Assembly: GCA_041476545.1 (NCBI GenBank)
Contig: JBGOTP010000011.1
Span: 1-30,146, forward strand
Direction of reading: 5' to 3'
Length of the DNA stretch: 30,146 nucleotides
Origin: JBGOTP01 sp041476545
GTDB lineage: Bacteria > Acidobacteriota > Vicinamibacteria > Vicinamibacterales > CAVVIG01
This document shows positions 1 to 7,097 of this stretch, in pieces; position 1 is the stretch's first letter, and each line of letters begins with the position of its first letter. Both the position numbers and the translations under genes were made by a program. A model generated the notes under the pieces. The model saw nothing but the letters and a program-made list of their open reading frames with translations, was not told where the DNA came from and made no database searches.

Positions 1-791
1 GCGAGCGCGAGCGTGATGTTGTCGCGTCCACCCGCGCCGAGGGCTGCGTCCACGAGGTGTTCCGCCGCGGTCTGCAGTTCGATGCCCTGTTCCCACCCAT
101 CAAGGATCGCGTCGATGACGTCGTAGCCGACGTCGCCGTGCAGACCGTCGGTGGTCATCAGCAGCAGTGCTCCGTGTGACAGGACCATGTCCTTGACATC
201 GACACTGATGTCCGCGCGCGGGCCAAGAACGCTGGTCAACAAGTGGCGCATAGGGTGATCGACGAGCGCGGCCGGAGCGACGCCTGGCGTGCGGCTCAGC
301 AGACCCACGAACGAATCATCGCGCGTCATCTGATTGAGCGCCGCGCTGTCCGACGTCTTCGCATACAGACGCGAATCGCCAATGCTCGCAAACCAGACGT
401 GCGCATCCTCAATCAGAGCGGCGGTCAGCGTCGTGCCCATGCCGGCGTATTCGGCACGCTCCTGGGACGCGCGAAAGATGTCGTGGTTCGCCAGCCGGAT
501 CGCCGTGCGCAATCGATTCACCGGAAGGGGTGCATCGTCGGCGAAGCCGAAGGGCCACGACGCGGCGTCGCCGGCAGGTGCGCGAGGCGGCGTCGGGTCA
601 GGCGCAACGGCTGTCGCCCGAAGGGCCTGCTGCAGCACGTCGAGCGCCATACGCGACGCCACTTCGCCGGCATTGTGCCCGCCCATGCCGTCCGCGATGG
701 CCAGCAGTCCAAGCGCCGGATCCCACAGCACGGCATCCTCGTTCGTTGGGCGTACCGTGCCGGGGTGGCTTAGGGTGACGACGGTCAGCAT
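1..791 (-). CDS. PP2C-family serine/threonine protein phosphatase (3' end beyond window)
   Basis: This is a metal-dependent PPM/PP2C protein phosphatase that removes phosphate from Ser/Thr residues, probably in the cytoplasm and opposite an Hanks-type kinase. Reading from the ATG at 791 the protein begins MLTVVTLSHPGTVRPTNEDA, followed by the metal-binding DGMGGHNAGE motif near residue 35, a GMGTT motif mid-protein, TTDGL near residue 215, and RDNIT near the end of the visible part. These are the ordered PP2C motifs. About 263 codons are visible without a stop, which is close to full length for the family (about 230-260), so only a short tail is missing. It lies 35 bp downstream of the DUF4159 gene on the same strand and is probably the last visible gene of that operon. 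No kinase gene is seen in the window. Confidence 0.93.
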   Translation of the reverse strand, partial: MLTVVTLSHPGTVRPTNEDAVLWDPALGLLAIADGMGGHNAGEVASRMALDVLQQALRATAVAPDPTPPRAPAGDAASWPFGFADDAPLPVNRLRTAIRLANHDIFRASQERAEYAGMGTTLTAALIEDAHVWFASIGDSRLYAKTSDSAALNQMTRDDSFVGLLSRTPGVAPAALVDHPMRHLLTSVLGPRADISVDVKDMVLSHGALLLMTTDGLHGDVGYDVIDAILDGWEQGIELQTAAEHLVDAALGAGGRDNITLAL

Positions 792-826
792 GAAATAGAA
801 GGAGAGGCGGACTGTGGCGGGACCGC

Positions 827-1753
827 TCAGTGGGTCATCGCGTAGAGCAGGACGTTCATGCCGAGCTGATAGCCGCGTGGGGAGAAACGCTCGAAGAAGT
901 CGTGGTCCTCGGCTTCGCGTTCCCACGAATCGCCGATGTCGGTGTTGTGCGTCATGATGACCATGATCCGGCCCTTGTCATTCGCCATCATCTCGAAATC
1001 GGCGCGCGGGCTGTCCGAACCCCGTTCCTGCGTATTGCCCGTGCGTCTCCAGTTCTGAATGTTCGTCACCTGCACAACTTCGTCGATCTGAAACATCATC
1101 TGGCGAACACGGTGATTGGCGGGGACCTCGATGATCGGGAATTCAGGAATCGCTTTGTGGAGTTCGGACGACCACCGCTGCCATGCGGGCGTGCCCCAGA
1201 AGTCGTCGACCCAGAGGAATCCGCCCTTCAATAGATAGTTGCGAAGGCCGAGCGCTTCCTGGGACGACATGCCGATCGTGCCGACGTCCGACGCGATCGT
1301 GAAGGGGCATTGGAAGAGTTCCGGATCTGTCAGACGAACGACCCAGTAGTTCGGGTTGCCGTTCACGTCCCGGCTCACCGGTGTCTTGGTGAGCTCCGAC
1401 AGACGGGTCATCAGGTTGATGCCGGCGTACGGATAGTCCGTCGCCCAGCCCTGGCCCATCGCTTCGGGTACGACGCTGGTGTATTCGATCTTGCAGACGT
1501 TGAATGCCCCGTCCTGGAAGTGCGCCGGCGGATAGCGGGGAGGAACGGAGCGCCCTTCCGGCACGCGGCCGAACTGACCAAAGCCGCCGCCACCACGTCC
1601 GCCGCCCCCGCCTCCGCGACCCCCGCGGAACTGCGCCGATGTGACGGCCGCCATCGCGGTCACAAGGACCACCGTCGCGAGCAGCACGTTCCACGATCCC
1701 GATCGGTCTCGTGACTTGGCAGACATCGGAACAAACAGTGTAGCGCGATTCAT
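827..1753 (-). CDS. DUF4159 domain-containing secreted protein
   Basis: A protein of 308 residues, function unknown. The N-terminus has a short basic stretch and a hydrophobic segment (about residues 22-40, ending VTSA) typical of a signal peptide. A Gly/Arg-rich linker of about 20 residues follows, then a globular domain that I recognise as DUF4159: it includes YPYAGINLMTRLSELT, a GGFLWVDDFWG stretch and a closing NVLLYAMTH. DUF4159 proteins are often found beside other envelope proteins in Acidobacteriota and related phyla; the biochemical role is not known. The start chosen (ATG at 1753) overlaps the yajQ stop as ATGA, indicating translational coupling; an in-frame ATG ten codons later is the alternative. 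A longer upstream extension of this frame only shadows yajQ. Confidence 0.85.
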   Translation of the reverse strand: MNRATLFVPMSAKSRDRSGSWNVLLATVVLVTAMAAVTSAQFRGGRGGGGGGRGGGGFGQFGRVPEGRSVPPRYPPAHFQDGAFNVCKIEYTSVVPEAMGQGWATDYPYAGINLMTRLSELTKTPVSRDVNGNPNYWVVRLTDPELFQCPFTIASDVGTIGMSSQEALGLRNYLLKGGFLWVDDFWGTPAWQRWSSELHKAIPEFPIIEVPANHRVRQMMFQIDEVVQVTNIQNWRRTGNTQERGSDSPRADFEMMANDKGRIMVIMTHNTDIGDSWEREAEDHDFFERFSPRGYQLGMNVLLYAMTH

Positions 1754-2250
1754 CGGTAGTTGCCGAACTGAAGCGCCACGCCGAAGTCGTGCTCCTTCAG
1801 ATGGCGCATGGCGTCCTGCAGGTCGTCCTTCGAGGGCGAACTGACGCGGACCTGATCGCCTTGAATGCTCGCCTGGACCTTCTTGAGCTTCTGGTCTTTG
1901 AGGAATTTGACGATGTCCCTGGCGGCTTCGATGGGAATCCCTTCCTGGATCGGGATCACCTTTTTCACCGTGCCGCCTGCGGCCGGCTGGGAATCGCCCA
2001 CTTTGAAATTCTTCAATGGCACATTGCGTCGCACCATGCGGGTTTGCACGATGTCCCACAACGCATTCATCTTGAAGTCATCATCCGCGGTGAGGGTTAG
2101 CGTCTTCTCGGCGGTGTTGAGCTCGATGTCGGCCCTGGCGCCTTTGAAGTCGTAGCGCTGACCGACTTCCTTCCGCGCCTGGTTGAGCGCGTTGTCAAGT
2201 TCCTGGAAATCGACGGGCGAGGTGATGTCGAACGACGCGGTTGTGGCCAT
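1750..2250 (-). CDS. yajQ: YajQ family nucleotide-binding protein
   Basis: A 166-residue protein of the YajQ/UPF0234 family. Members consist of two ferredoxin-like folds; some bind cyclic di-GMP and act as effectors, and others have been reported to bind nucleic acid or nucleotides. The N-terminus (SFDITSPVDFQELDNALNQA), the RYDFKG segment near residue 32 and the KKVQASIQGDQVRVSSPSKDDLQ segment near residue 125 are the family's conserved blocks, and the length matches the usual 160-165. The start has no Shine-Dalgarno; a TAGAAT hexamer lies 8 nt before the ATG. The window also encodes a diguanylate cyclase (26396-27790), so a c-di-GMP link is possible but not shown. Confidence 0.95.
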   Translation of the reverse strand: MATTASFDITSPVDFQELDNALNQARKEVGQRYDFKGARADIELNTAEKTLTLTADDDFKMNALWDIVQTRMVRRNVPLKNFKVGDSQPAAGGTVKKVIPIQEGIPIEAARDIVKFLKDQKLKKVQASIQGDQVRVSSPSKDDLQDAMRHLKEHDFGVALQFGNYR

Positions 2251-2258
2251 ACGTGTCT

Positions 2259-2264
2259 ATTCTA
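2259..2264 (-). promoter_or_regulatory. TAGAAT -10-like element 8 nt before yajQ
   Basis: Read on the minus strand, TAGAAT lies 8 nt upstream of the yajQ ATG in the 32-bp gap after the permease-like gene. No Shine-Dalgarno is present. Placement would start the transcript at or near the A of the start codon (leaderless). No convincing -35 is visible. Confidence 0.45.
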
Positions 2265-2282
2265 CTGACGCTACCGACGGAC

Positions 2283-2762
2283 CTACGTCGATTTGTGTCG
2301 CGCCTGCCCGCGCGCGGCCAGTTTGATCGAGTGAAGGCTTCGCGCTTCCTCAACCGAGTGAGACTTCGTCAGGTCGACATCAGCCGCCGCCAGTCGGACC
2401 AGCTCCGTGTAGTACCGCCCGAGGGCCGCGAGATCCTTCTCGGACAACGACTCGACGTCGATCAGTCGATTGCTCGCCCCCTGCATGGCCGCCACGAGTT
2501 CGTTCAGCTTGATGTGAACCGCGAGCGCGTCCTTGTTCTGGGACCGCTGGATCAGGAACACCATCAGAAACGTGACGATGGTCGTCCCCGTGTTGATGAC
2601 GAGTTGCCAGGTATTCGAGTAGTCGAAGATGGGCCCGAGAGCCCCCCAGATGACGATGATCCCCACCGCCAGCAGGAAGGCACTCGTACTGCCAGACCAG
2701 CTCGTGACGGACTCCGAGAGCATCTCCAGTCTTTCGCCGATTCCGCGTGTTCGCTTCTTCAT
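2283..2762 (-). CDS. low-affinity iron permease family membrane protein
   Basis: A small inner-membrane protein of 159 residues resembling the low-affinity iron permease family (Pfam PF04120). Two hydrophobic helices (about residues 20-40 and 45-68, FLLAVGIIVIWGALGPIFDY and TWQLVINTGTTIVTFLMVFL) are followed by the family-typical IQRSQNKDALAVHIKLNEL segment and a charged cytoplasmic tail. The bacterial members are named from distant similarity to a fungal iron transporter, and transport activity is not established. I chose ATG 2762 because AGGAGG and GGGG stretches lie just upstream; a GTG at 2801 would add 13 residues. The gene heads the minus-strand run with yajQ 32 bp downstream and diverges from fdhD. 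Confidence 0.85.
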   Translation of the reverse strand: MKKRTRGIGERLEMLSESVTSWSGSTSAFLLAVGIIVIWGALGPIFDYSNTWQLVINTGTTIVTFLMVFLIQRSQNKDALAVHIKLNELVAAMQGASNRLIDVESLSEKDLAALGRYYTELVRLAAADVDLTKSHSVEEARSLHSIKLAARGQARHKST

Positions 2763-2812
2763 AATCGTGTCCCCTGCCTCCTGAAGAGTATTACGGAGCA
2801 CGACGGGAGCGG

Positions 2813-2818
2813 TAAGAT
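2813..2818 (+). promoter_or_regulatory. TAAGAT -10-like element 6 nt before fdhD
   Basis: TAAGAT lies 6 nt upstream of ATG 2825 (9 nt before ATG 2828), with a weak TTACGG 16 nt further upstream as a possible -35. No Shine-Dalgarno precedes either ATG. Spacing predicts a transcript start at or beside the start codon. Confidence 0.5.
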
Positions 2819-2824
2819 TGCCGG

Positions 2825-3676
2825 ATGATGGCCGCGCTCAAGCCCGTGGACGTCGTCCGCTTGCGCGACGGTGTCTTCTCGGCCGGCACCGACCGCGCCG
2901 CGACCGAAGAGCCGCTCGAAGTCCGGTTGCACGGCCGGCCCTTCGCCGTCATCATGCGCACGCCGGGCGCCGACCGCGAGCTGGCTGCCGGCTTTCTGCT
3001 GTCGGAAGGCGTGCTGCAGTGTGCCGACGACCTCGGGACGATTGAGTATTGTGCGGATGTCGTCCGGCAGAAGCCGGACGCCACATCCACGTCACCGGAC
3101 GCCACATCACCGAATGTGATCAACGTCACGCTGGCCGGCGGGTCTTTCGACGATCTGGATCGCCTGCTCGCGGCGCGACGGCAGGTGACCGGCAATTCAT
3201 CGTGCGGGATGTGCGGCCGCCTGACGATCGAGTCGCTCGAAGTGGATCTCACGCCCTTGCCAGCCGATCGGCGTGTGTCGCGCTCAGTAATCGTGAGCCT
3301 TCCGGAAAAGCTCCGCGCGCAGCAGGCGGTGTTCGACGAAACCGGCGGGTTGCACGCGGCTGGACTATTTTCCGCGGACGGCGTGCTCGAGACCATCGCC
3401 GAGGACGTCGGCCGTCACAACGCCGTGGACAAGGTCATCGGACGGATGGTGATGAAAGACGCCTTGCCGCTCTCCGACTATCTGCTGTTTGTCAGCGGCC
3501 GCGTCTCGTTCGAGATTGTCCAGAAAGCGCTGCTCGCGGGCATTCCCATCGTCGCCGCCGTTTCCGCGCCATCGACGCTGGCCATCGAACTGGCCTGTCA
3601 GACTGGCGCTGCGCTCGTCGCCTTCGTGCGGGGCGAGGCGTTCACCATCTACGCCCATCCCGAGCGGATAGAATAG
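2825..3676 (+). CDS. fdhD: formate dehydrogenase accessory sulfurtransferase FdhD
   Basis: FdhD takes sulfur from a cysteine desulfurase (IscS-type) and transfers it to the bis-MGD molybdenum cofactor, giving the terminal sulfido ligand needed by formate dehydrogenase-type enzymes. The 283-residue protein shows the catalytic CGMCG motif (Cys127, Cys130), the early EEPLEVRLHGRPFAVIMRTPG block, the AGFLLSEGV block and the EDVGRHNAVDKVIG motif near residue 195 that contacts the cofactor nucleotide. Two in-frame ATGs open the gene (2825, 2828). It is 7 bp from the transporter gene and two genes before a molybdopterin oxidoreductase that is its likely client. An unusual Ser/Thr/Pro/Asp-rich stretch near residues 83-95 comes from a 21-bp direct repeat. 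Confidence 0.97.
   Translation: MMAALKPVDVVRLRDGVFSAGTDRAATEEPLEVRLHGRPFAVIMRTPGADRELAAGFLLSEGVLQCADDLGTIEYCADVVRQKPDATSTSPDATSPNVINVTLAGGSFDDLDRLLAARRQVTGNSSCGMCGRLTIESLEVDLTPLPADRRVSRSVIVSLPEKLRAQQAVFDETGGLHAAGLFSADGVLETIAEDVGRHNAVDKVIGRMVMKDALPLSDYLLFVSGRVSFEIVQKALLAGIPIVAAVSAPSTLAIELACQTGAALVAFVRGEAFTIYAHPERIE
3074..3108 (+). repeat. 21-bp-period direct repeat inside fdhD
   Basis: A 14-bp sequence, CCGGACGCCACATC, occurs at 3074-3087 and again at 3095-3108, in frame with a period of 21 bp. It encodes two copies of PDATS-type sequence in a loop of FdhD before the CGMCG motif. It looks like a small in-frame duplication. Confidence 0.75.
3669..3674 (+). promoter_or_regulatory. TAGAAT hexamer 9 nt before the transporter start
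   Basis: TAGAAT overlaps the last codons of fdhD and ends 9 nt before the GTG start at 3684. There is no Shine-Dalgarno. Because it is partly the fdhD stop codon, this instance is weaker evidence for a leaderless promoter than those in non-coding DNA. Confidence 0.3.
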
Positions 3677-3683
3677 GCGCCGC

Positions 3684-4889
3684 GTGGAATCTCGCAGCCG
3701 ATGGGGCATCGCCGTCGCCGGCGTCTTGATGCAGGCGGCACTCGGAGCCGTCTACGCATGGAGCGTTTTTCGGACCCCGCTCGCGAGCCGGTTCGGCTGG
3801 AGCATCCCGCAAGTCACGCTGACCTTCACGATCACGATCTTCATGCTCGGCGTCTCGGCCTTCCCCGGGGGACTCTGGCTGAATCGCCGGGGACCGCGAG
3901 TGGTGGCGGTCACCGGTGGCGTGCTGTACGGCGTCGGTGTGTTTCTCGCCAGCTTCACTGATAGCCTGTGGTGGCTGTACCTCACCTACGGGGTCGTCGG
4001 CGGGATTGGTCTGGGCTTTGGCTACATCGTGCCGGTCGCCGTGCTGGTCAAATGGTTTCCAGACCGGCGCGGCCTAATCACCGGCATTGCCGTCGGTGGC
4101 TTTGGCGCCGGCGCCCTCCTGACGGCCCCGGTCGCGACGCGGCTCATTCAAAGCGTCGGCGTCCTGCAGACGTTTGCGTATCTCGGCGTCGCCTATCTTG
4201 TCGTCGTGCCAGTGGCCGGATCCTTCATGAGGAATCCGCCACCCGGATGGAAACCCGAGGGGTGGTCGCCGGCTGCGCAGGCGTCGGCGCGCTCGACGCG
4301 CGACTACACGCTTGGCGAGGCGCTGCGCACCCGGCAGTGGTGGACGTTGTGGTTCATTCTCTTTCTCAATGTCTCGGCCGGCATCTCGCTCATCTCCCAA
4401 CAGGCGCCGATGTTCCAGGAACTCGCGGGTGTCAGCGCCGTCGTGGCCGCCAGCATGGTCGGCATTGTCAGTATCGGTAACGCGTTCGGGCGGGTGTTCT
4501 GGGCGTGGCTGTCCGACCTGACGGGGCGCAAAGCCGCGTTCGTTGCGATGTTTCTCGTGCAGGTTGCGTTGTTCTGGGCGTTTCCGGCCGTTGGCTCCGC
4601 GACGCTGCTGACTGTGATCGCGTTCGTGATCCTGATGTGCTACGGAGGGGGATTTGGCACGATGCCGGCAACGGTGGCTGATTATTTCGGTCCGACCAAC
4701 GTGGGGACGATCTACGGGTTGATGCTGACGGCGTGGGGCTGCGCCAGTGCGTTTGGGCCTCTGCTGATGGCCCAGATGCGCGAGACCACCGGTTCGTACG
4801 GCGGCGCGCTCCACATCATCGCCGTCGTCATGGCCGTGTCGACGCTCCTGCCCGCGACGATTCCGCGGGTGCGAAGCCGGACGTCATGA
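3684..4889 (+). CDS. OFA (oxalate/formate antiporter) family MFS transporter
   Basis: A 401-residue major facilitator with about 12 hydrophobic segments. The N-terminal stretch (WGIAVAGVLMQAALGAVYAW) followed by SVF and a region rich in PQVTLTFTI is the hallmark of the OFA family (TC 2.A.1.11), whose founder exchanges oxalate for formate. A loop-2/3 type segment (VKWFPDRRGLITGIAVGGFG) and the central VGIVSIGNAFGRVFWAWLSD segment match MFS expectations. The start is GTG 3684, 7 bp after fdhD; ATG 3729 would remove part of the first helix. The stop overlaps the next ATG (ATGA), so transporter and oxidoreductase are coupled. Substrate is inferred: formate, oxalate or another small acid used or made by the neighbouring enzyme. 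Confidence 0.92.
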   Translation: MESRSRWGIAVAGVLMQAALGAVYAWSVFRTPLASRFGWSIPQVTLTFTITIFMLGVSAFPGGLWLNRRGPRVVAVTGGVLYGVGVFLASFTDSLWWLYLTYGVVGGIGLGFGYIVPVAVLVKWFPDRRGLITGIAVGGFGAGALLTAPVATRLIQSVGVLQTFAYLGVAYLVVVPVAGSFMRNPPPGWKPEGWSPAAQASARSTRDYTLGEALRTRQWWTLWFILFLNVSAGISLISQQAPMFQELAGVSAVVAASMVGIVSIGNAFGRVFWAWLSDLTGRKAAFVAMFLVQVALFWAFPAVGSATLLTVIAFVILMCYGGGFGTMPATVADYFGPTNVGTIYGLMLTAWGCASAFGPLLMAQMRETTGSYGGALHIIAVVMAVSTLLPATIPRVRSRTS

Positions 4890-7087
4890 AGCTTCCCGTC
4901 TTCGGCATCGGGCAGCAGAAGCCGCACCACTATCTGGAGATGATGCGGATCGCGTGGGAGAACCGCGACGAGTTGCCGTTTGCCTGGCGGATTCTTCGCG
5001 ACGGCGTGTGCGACGGGTGCGCGCTCGGCACGTCGGGCCTCTCGGACTGGACCGTGCCCGGCGTCCACTTGTGCATGGTGCGGCTCGAGCTGATGCGTCT
5101 GAACACCGCGCCGGCGCTCGATCCATCGATCCTGACCGACGTGTCGACGTTCAAGTCGCGGACGTCGGAGGAGCTTCGATCGCTGGGGCGGTTGCCGGTC
5201 CCGATGCTGCGCCGCCATGGAGAGCCGGGGTTCCTCCCGGCGTCCTGGGACGAAGCGCTCGATCGCGTCGCCACGGAGTTGCGAGATGTTGCTCCGGAAC
5301 GCGCGGCGTTCTATCTCACGTCGCGCGGAATCACCAACGAGGGGTACTACGTCGCGCAAAAGGCCGCCCGTCTGCTCGGAACGCATCACGTCGACAACTC
5401 GGCGCGGCTGTGCCACGCGGCATCGACGGCCGCGATGAAGTCGACGCTCGGTCATGGCGCATCGACGTGCAGCTACGCCGACTGGCTCCACGCGGATCTG
5501 ATTGTGCTCTTCGGATCGAATGTCGCGAACAACCAGCCGGTGAGCGTCAAGTACCTGCTCAAGGCGAAGGAGCACGGCGCCGCAATCGCCGTGGTCAATC
5601 CGTTCCGGGAGCCCGGACTTGAACGGTACTGGGTACCGTCGATCGCGCGCAGCGCGCTGTTTGGCACCGAGCTCGCCGATCACTGGTTCGACGTGCACAC
5701 CGGCGGCGATCTCGCCTTTCTGGTGGGCGTGTTTCGCGCCCTGATTGAAACCCAGGCCGTCGACGAGGCGTTCATCCGCGAGCGGACGGTCGGATTCGAG
5801 GAAGCGCAGGCCCGCGCGCTGGCGTCCGACTGGGGCGCGCTCGAACGCGAAAGCGGGACCACGCGCGCGCAGATGCACGCGTTCGCGCAACTGCTCGCGG
5901 ACCGGCCCAATGCGGTGCTGGTCTGGTCGATGGGCCTCACGCAGCACGTCCACGGCGTCGAGACGATCAAGGCGCTCATCAACGTCGGCCTGGCGCGGGG
6001 CCTGCCGGGGCGCGCCAATTGCGGGCTCGTGCCGATCCGCGGTCATTCGGGCGTGCAGGGCGGCGCCGAGGTCGGCTGCACTCCTGTCGTCAACGCGGCG
6101 GACGCGGCGCGGTGGAGCCAGGTGTGGGGGTTCCCGGTCGCGCCTGGTCGCGGCTGGACCGCGGCGGAGATGGTCGATCACGCGGCCGCCGGGGATGTCG
6201 ACCTGTTCTGGATCGTCGGCGGGAACTTTCTGGAGACGTTGCCGGACGCGGACAGGAGCCGGGGCGCGCTGGCGCGGCCACGTCTTCGCGTGCACCACGA
6301 CATCATGCTGTCCTCGTCCATGCTCGTAGAGGGCGAGGGCGACGTGCTCCTTCTTCCGGCCACCACGCGCTACGAGTCAGAAGGCGGCGGCACGGAGACA
6401 TCGACCGAGCGGCGCATCATCTTCTCGCCGGAGATTCCGGGAAGGCGGATTGGTTCGGCACGTCCCGAGTGGTGGGTGTTTGGAGAGGCGCTGGCGCGTG
6501 CACAGCCCAGGAGGGCGAATGCGATCCGCTTCCCCAGCGCGGCGGCCATCCGCGAGGAAATCGCGCGTGCCGTGCCGCTGTACCGAGGCATCGAGACACT
6601 CGGCGCCAAGGGCGATCAGGTGCAGTGGGGAGGGCCGCAGCTGTATGCCGACGGACGCTTTGCAACGCCTGACGGCAAGGCCCATTTTTCGGATGTCGTC
6701 GCCGGCCGTGGTCCGCGCGCTCTCGCGGCTCGGCAGCCGACCCTGTCGCCGCATTCGTCAGACCGGACGTTCGCCGTTTCGACCCGCCGGGGCAAACAGT
6801 TCAATTCGATGATCCAGCGCGACGTCGATCCGTTGACCGGTGCGCGCCGCTACGACGTGCTGATCAGCCGTGACGACCTGGATCGTCTGCACCTGTCCGA
6901 TGGCGTTGCGGTGCGGCTGCGGTCGTCGGACGGTGTGTTCGAAGGCAGACTGAAGACCGCTCCCATCAAGCCGGGGAACCTTGAAGTGCACTGGCCCGAG
7001 GGAAACAGTCTACTTTCGGGATCGCTCATTGACCCGGACTCCATGGAGCCCGACTACAACGCGGTGGTCACGCTCGAACCGCTCTAA
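4886..7087 (+). CDS. FdhF/YdeP family molybdopterin-dependent oxidoreductase
   Basis: A 733-residue member of the bis-MGD molybdoenzyme superfamily, closest in appearance to the FdhF/YdeP group (TIGR01701 type). The N-terminus has VCDGCALG and a later HLC (Cys42, Cys45, Cys63), a cysteine pattern typical of this group and different from the four-Cys cluster motif of classic formate dehydrogenase. The position corresponding to the metal ligand is Cys176 in SARLCHAAS, where E. coli FdhF has selenocysteine. The C-terminal part (about 630-730) is the dinucleotide-binding domain with HWPEGN. The family is annotated as formate-dehydrogenase-like, but its true substrate is unproven; E. coli YdeP is linked to acid resistance. 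The start is ATG 4886, overlapping the transporter stop. With fdhD two genes upstream it is probably a sulfurated, formate-active or related enzyme. Confidence 0.92.
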   Translation: MKLPVFGIGQQKPHHYLEMMRIAWENRDELPFAWRILRDGVCDGCALGTSGLSDWTVPGVHLCMVRLELMRLNTAPALDPSILTDVSTFKSRTSEELRSLGRLPVPMLRRHGEPGFLPASWDEALDRVATELRDVAPERAAFYLTSRGITNEGYYVAQKAARLLGTHHVDNSARLCHAASTAAMKSTLGHGASTCSYADWLHADLIVLFGSNVANNQPVSVKYLLKAKEHGAAIAVVNPFREPGLERYWVPSIARSALFGTELADHWFDVHTGGDLAFLVGVFRALIETQAVDEAFIRERTVGFEEAQARALASDWGALERESGTTRAQMHAFAQLLADRPNAVLVWSMGLTQHVHGVETIKALINVGLARGLPGRANCGLVPIRGHSGVQGGAEVGCTPVVNAADAARWSQVWGFPVAPGRGWTAAEMVDHAAAGDVDLFWIVGGNFLETLPDADRSRGALARPRLRVHHDIMLSSSMLVEGEGDVLLLPATTRYESEGGGTETSTERRIIFSPEIPGRRIGSARPEWWVFGEALARAQPRRANAIRFPSAAAIREEIARAVPLYRGIETLGAKGDQVQWGGPQLYADGRFATPDGKAHFSDVVAGRGPRALAARQPTLSPHSSDRTFAVSTRRGKQFNSMIQRDVDPLTGARRYDVLISRDDLDRLHLSDGVAVRLRSSDGVFEGRLKTAPIKPGNLEVHWPEGNSLLSGSLIDPDSMEPDYNAVVTLEPL

Positions 7088-7090
7088 AAT
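7085..7090 (+). promoter_or_regulatory. TAAAAT hexamer 7 nt before the hydrolase start
   Basis: TAAAAT lies across the stop codon of the oxidoreductase gene and ends 7 nt before ATG 7098. No Shine-Dalgarno is present. The overlap with a stop codon weakens this instance as independent promoter evidence. Confidence 0.3.
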
Positions 7091-7097
7091 GGTGCCC

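Noticed and set aside
1754..2059. Longer N-terminal extension of the DUF4159 gene
   Set aside because: The extension overlaps yajQ in another frame, has Arg/Gly-rich shadow composition, and precedes a clear signal peptide at the ATGA-coupled start.
4712..6298. A 528-codon minus-strand open frame opposite the molybdopterin oxidoreductase
   Set aside because: It is Arg/His/Asp-rich without recognisable domains and lies over a clearly homologous gene on the plus strand; long antisense frames are expected at this G/C content.
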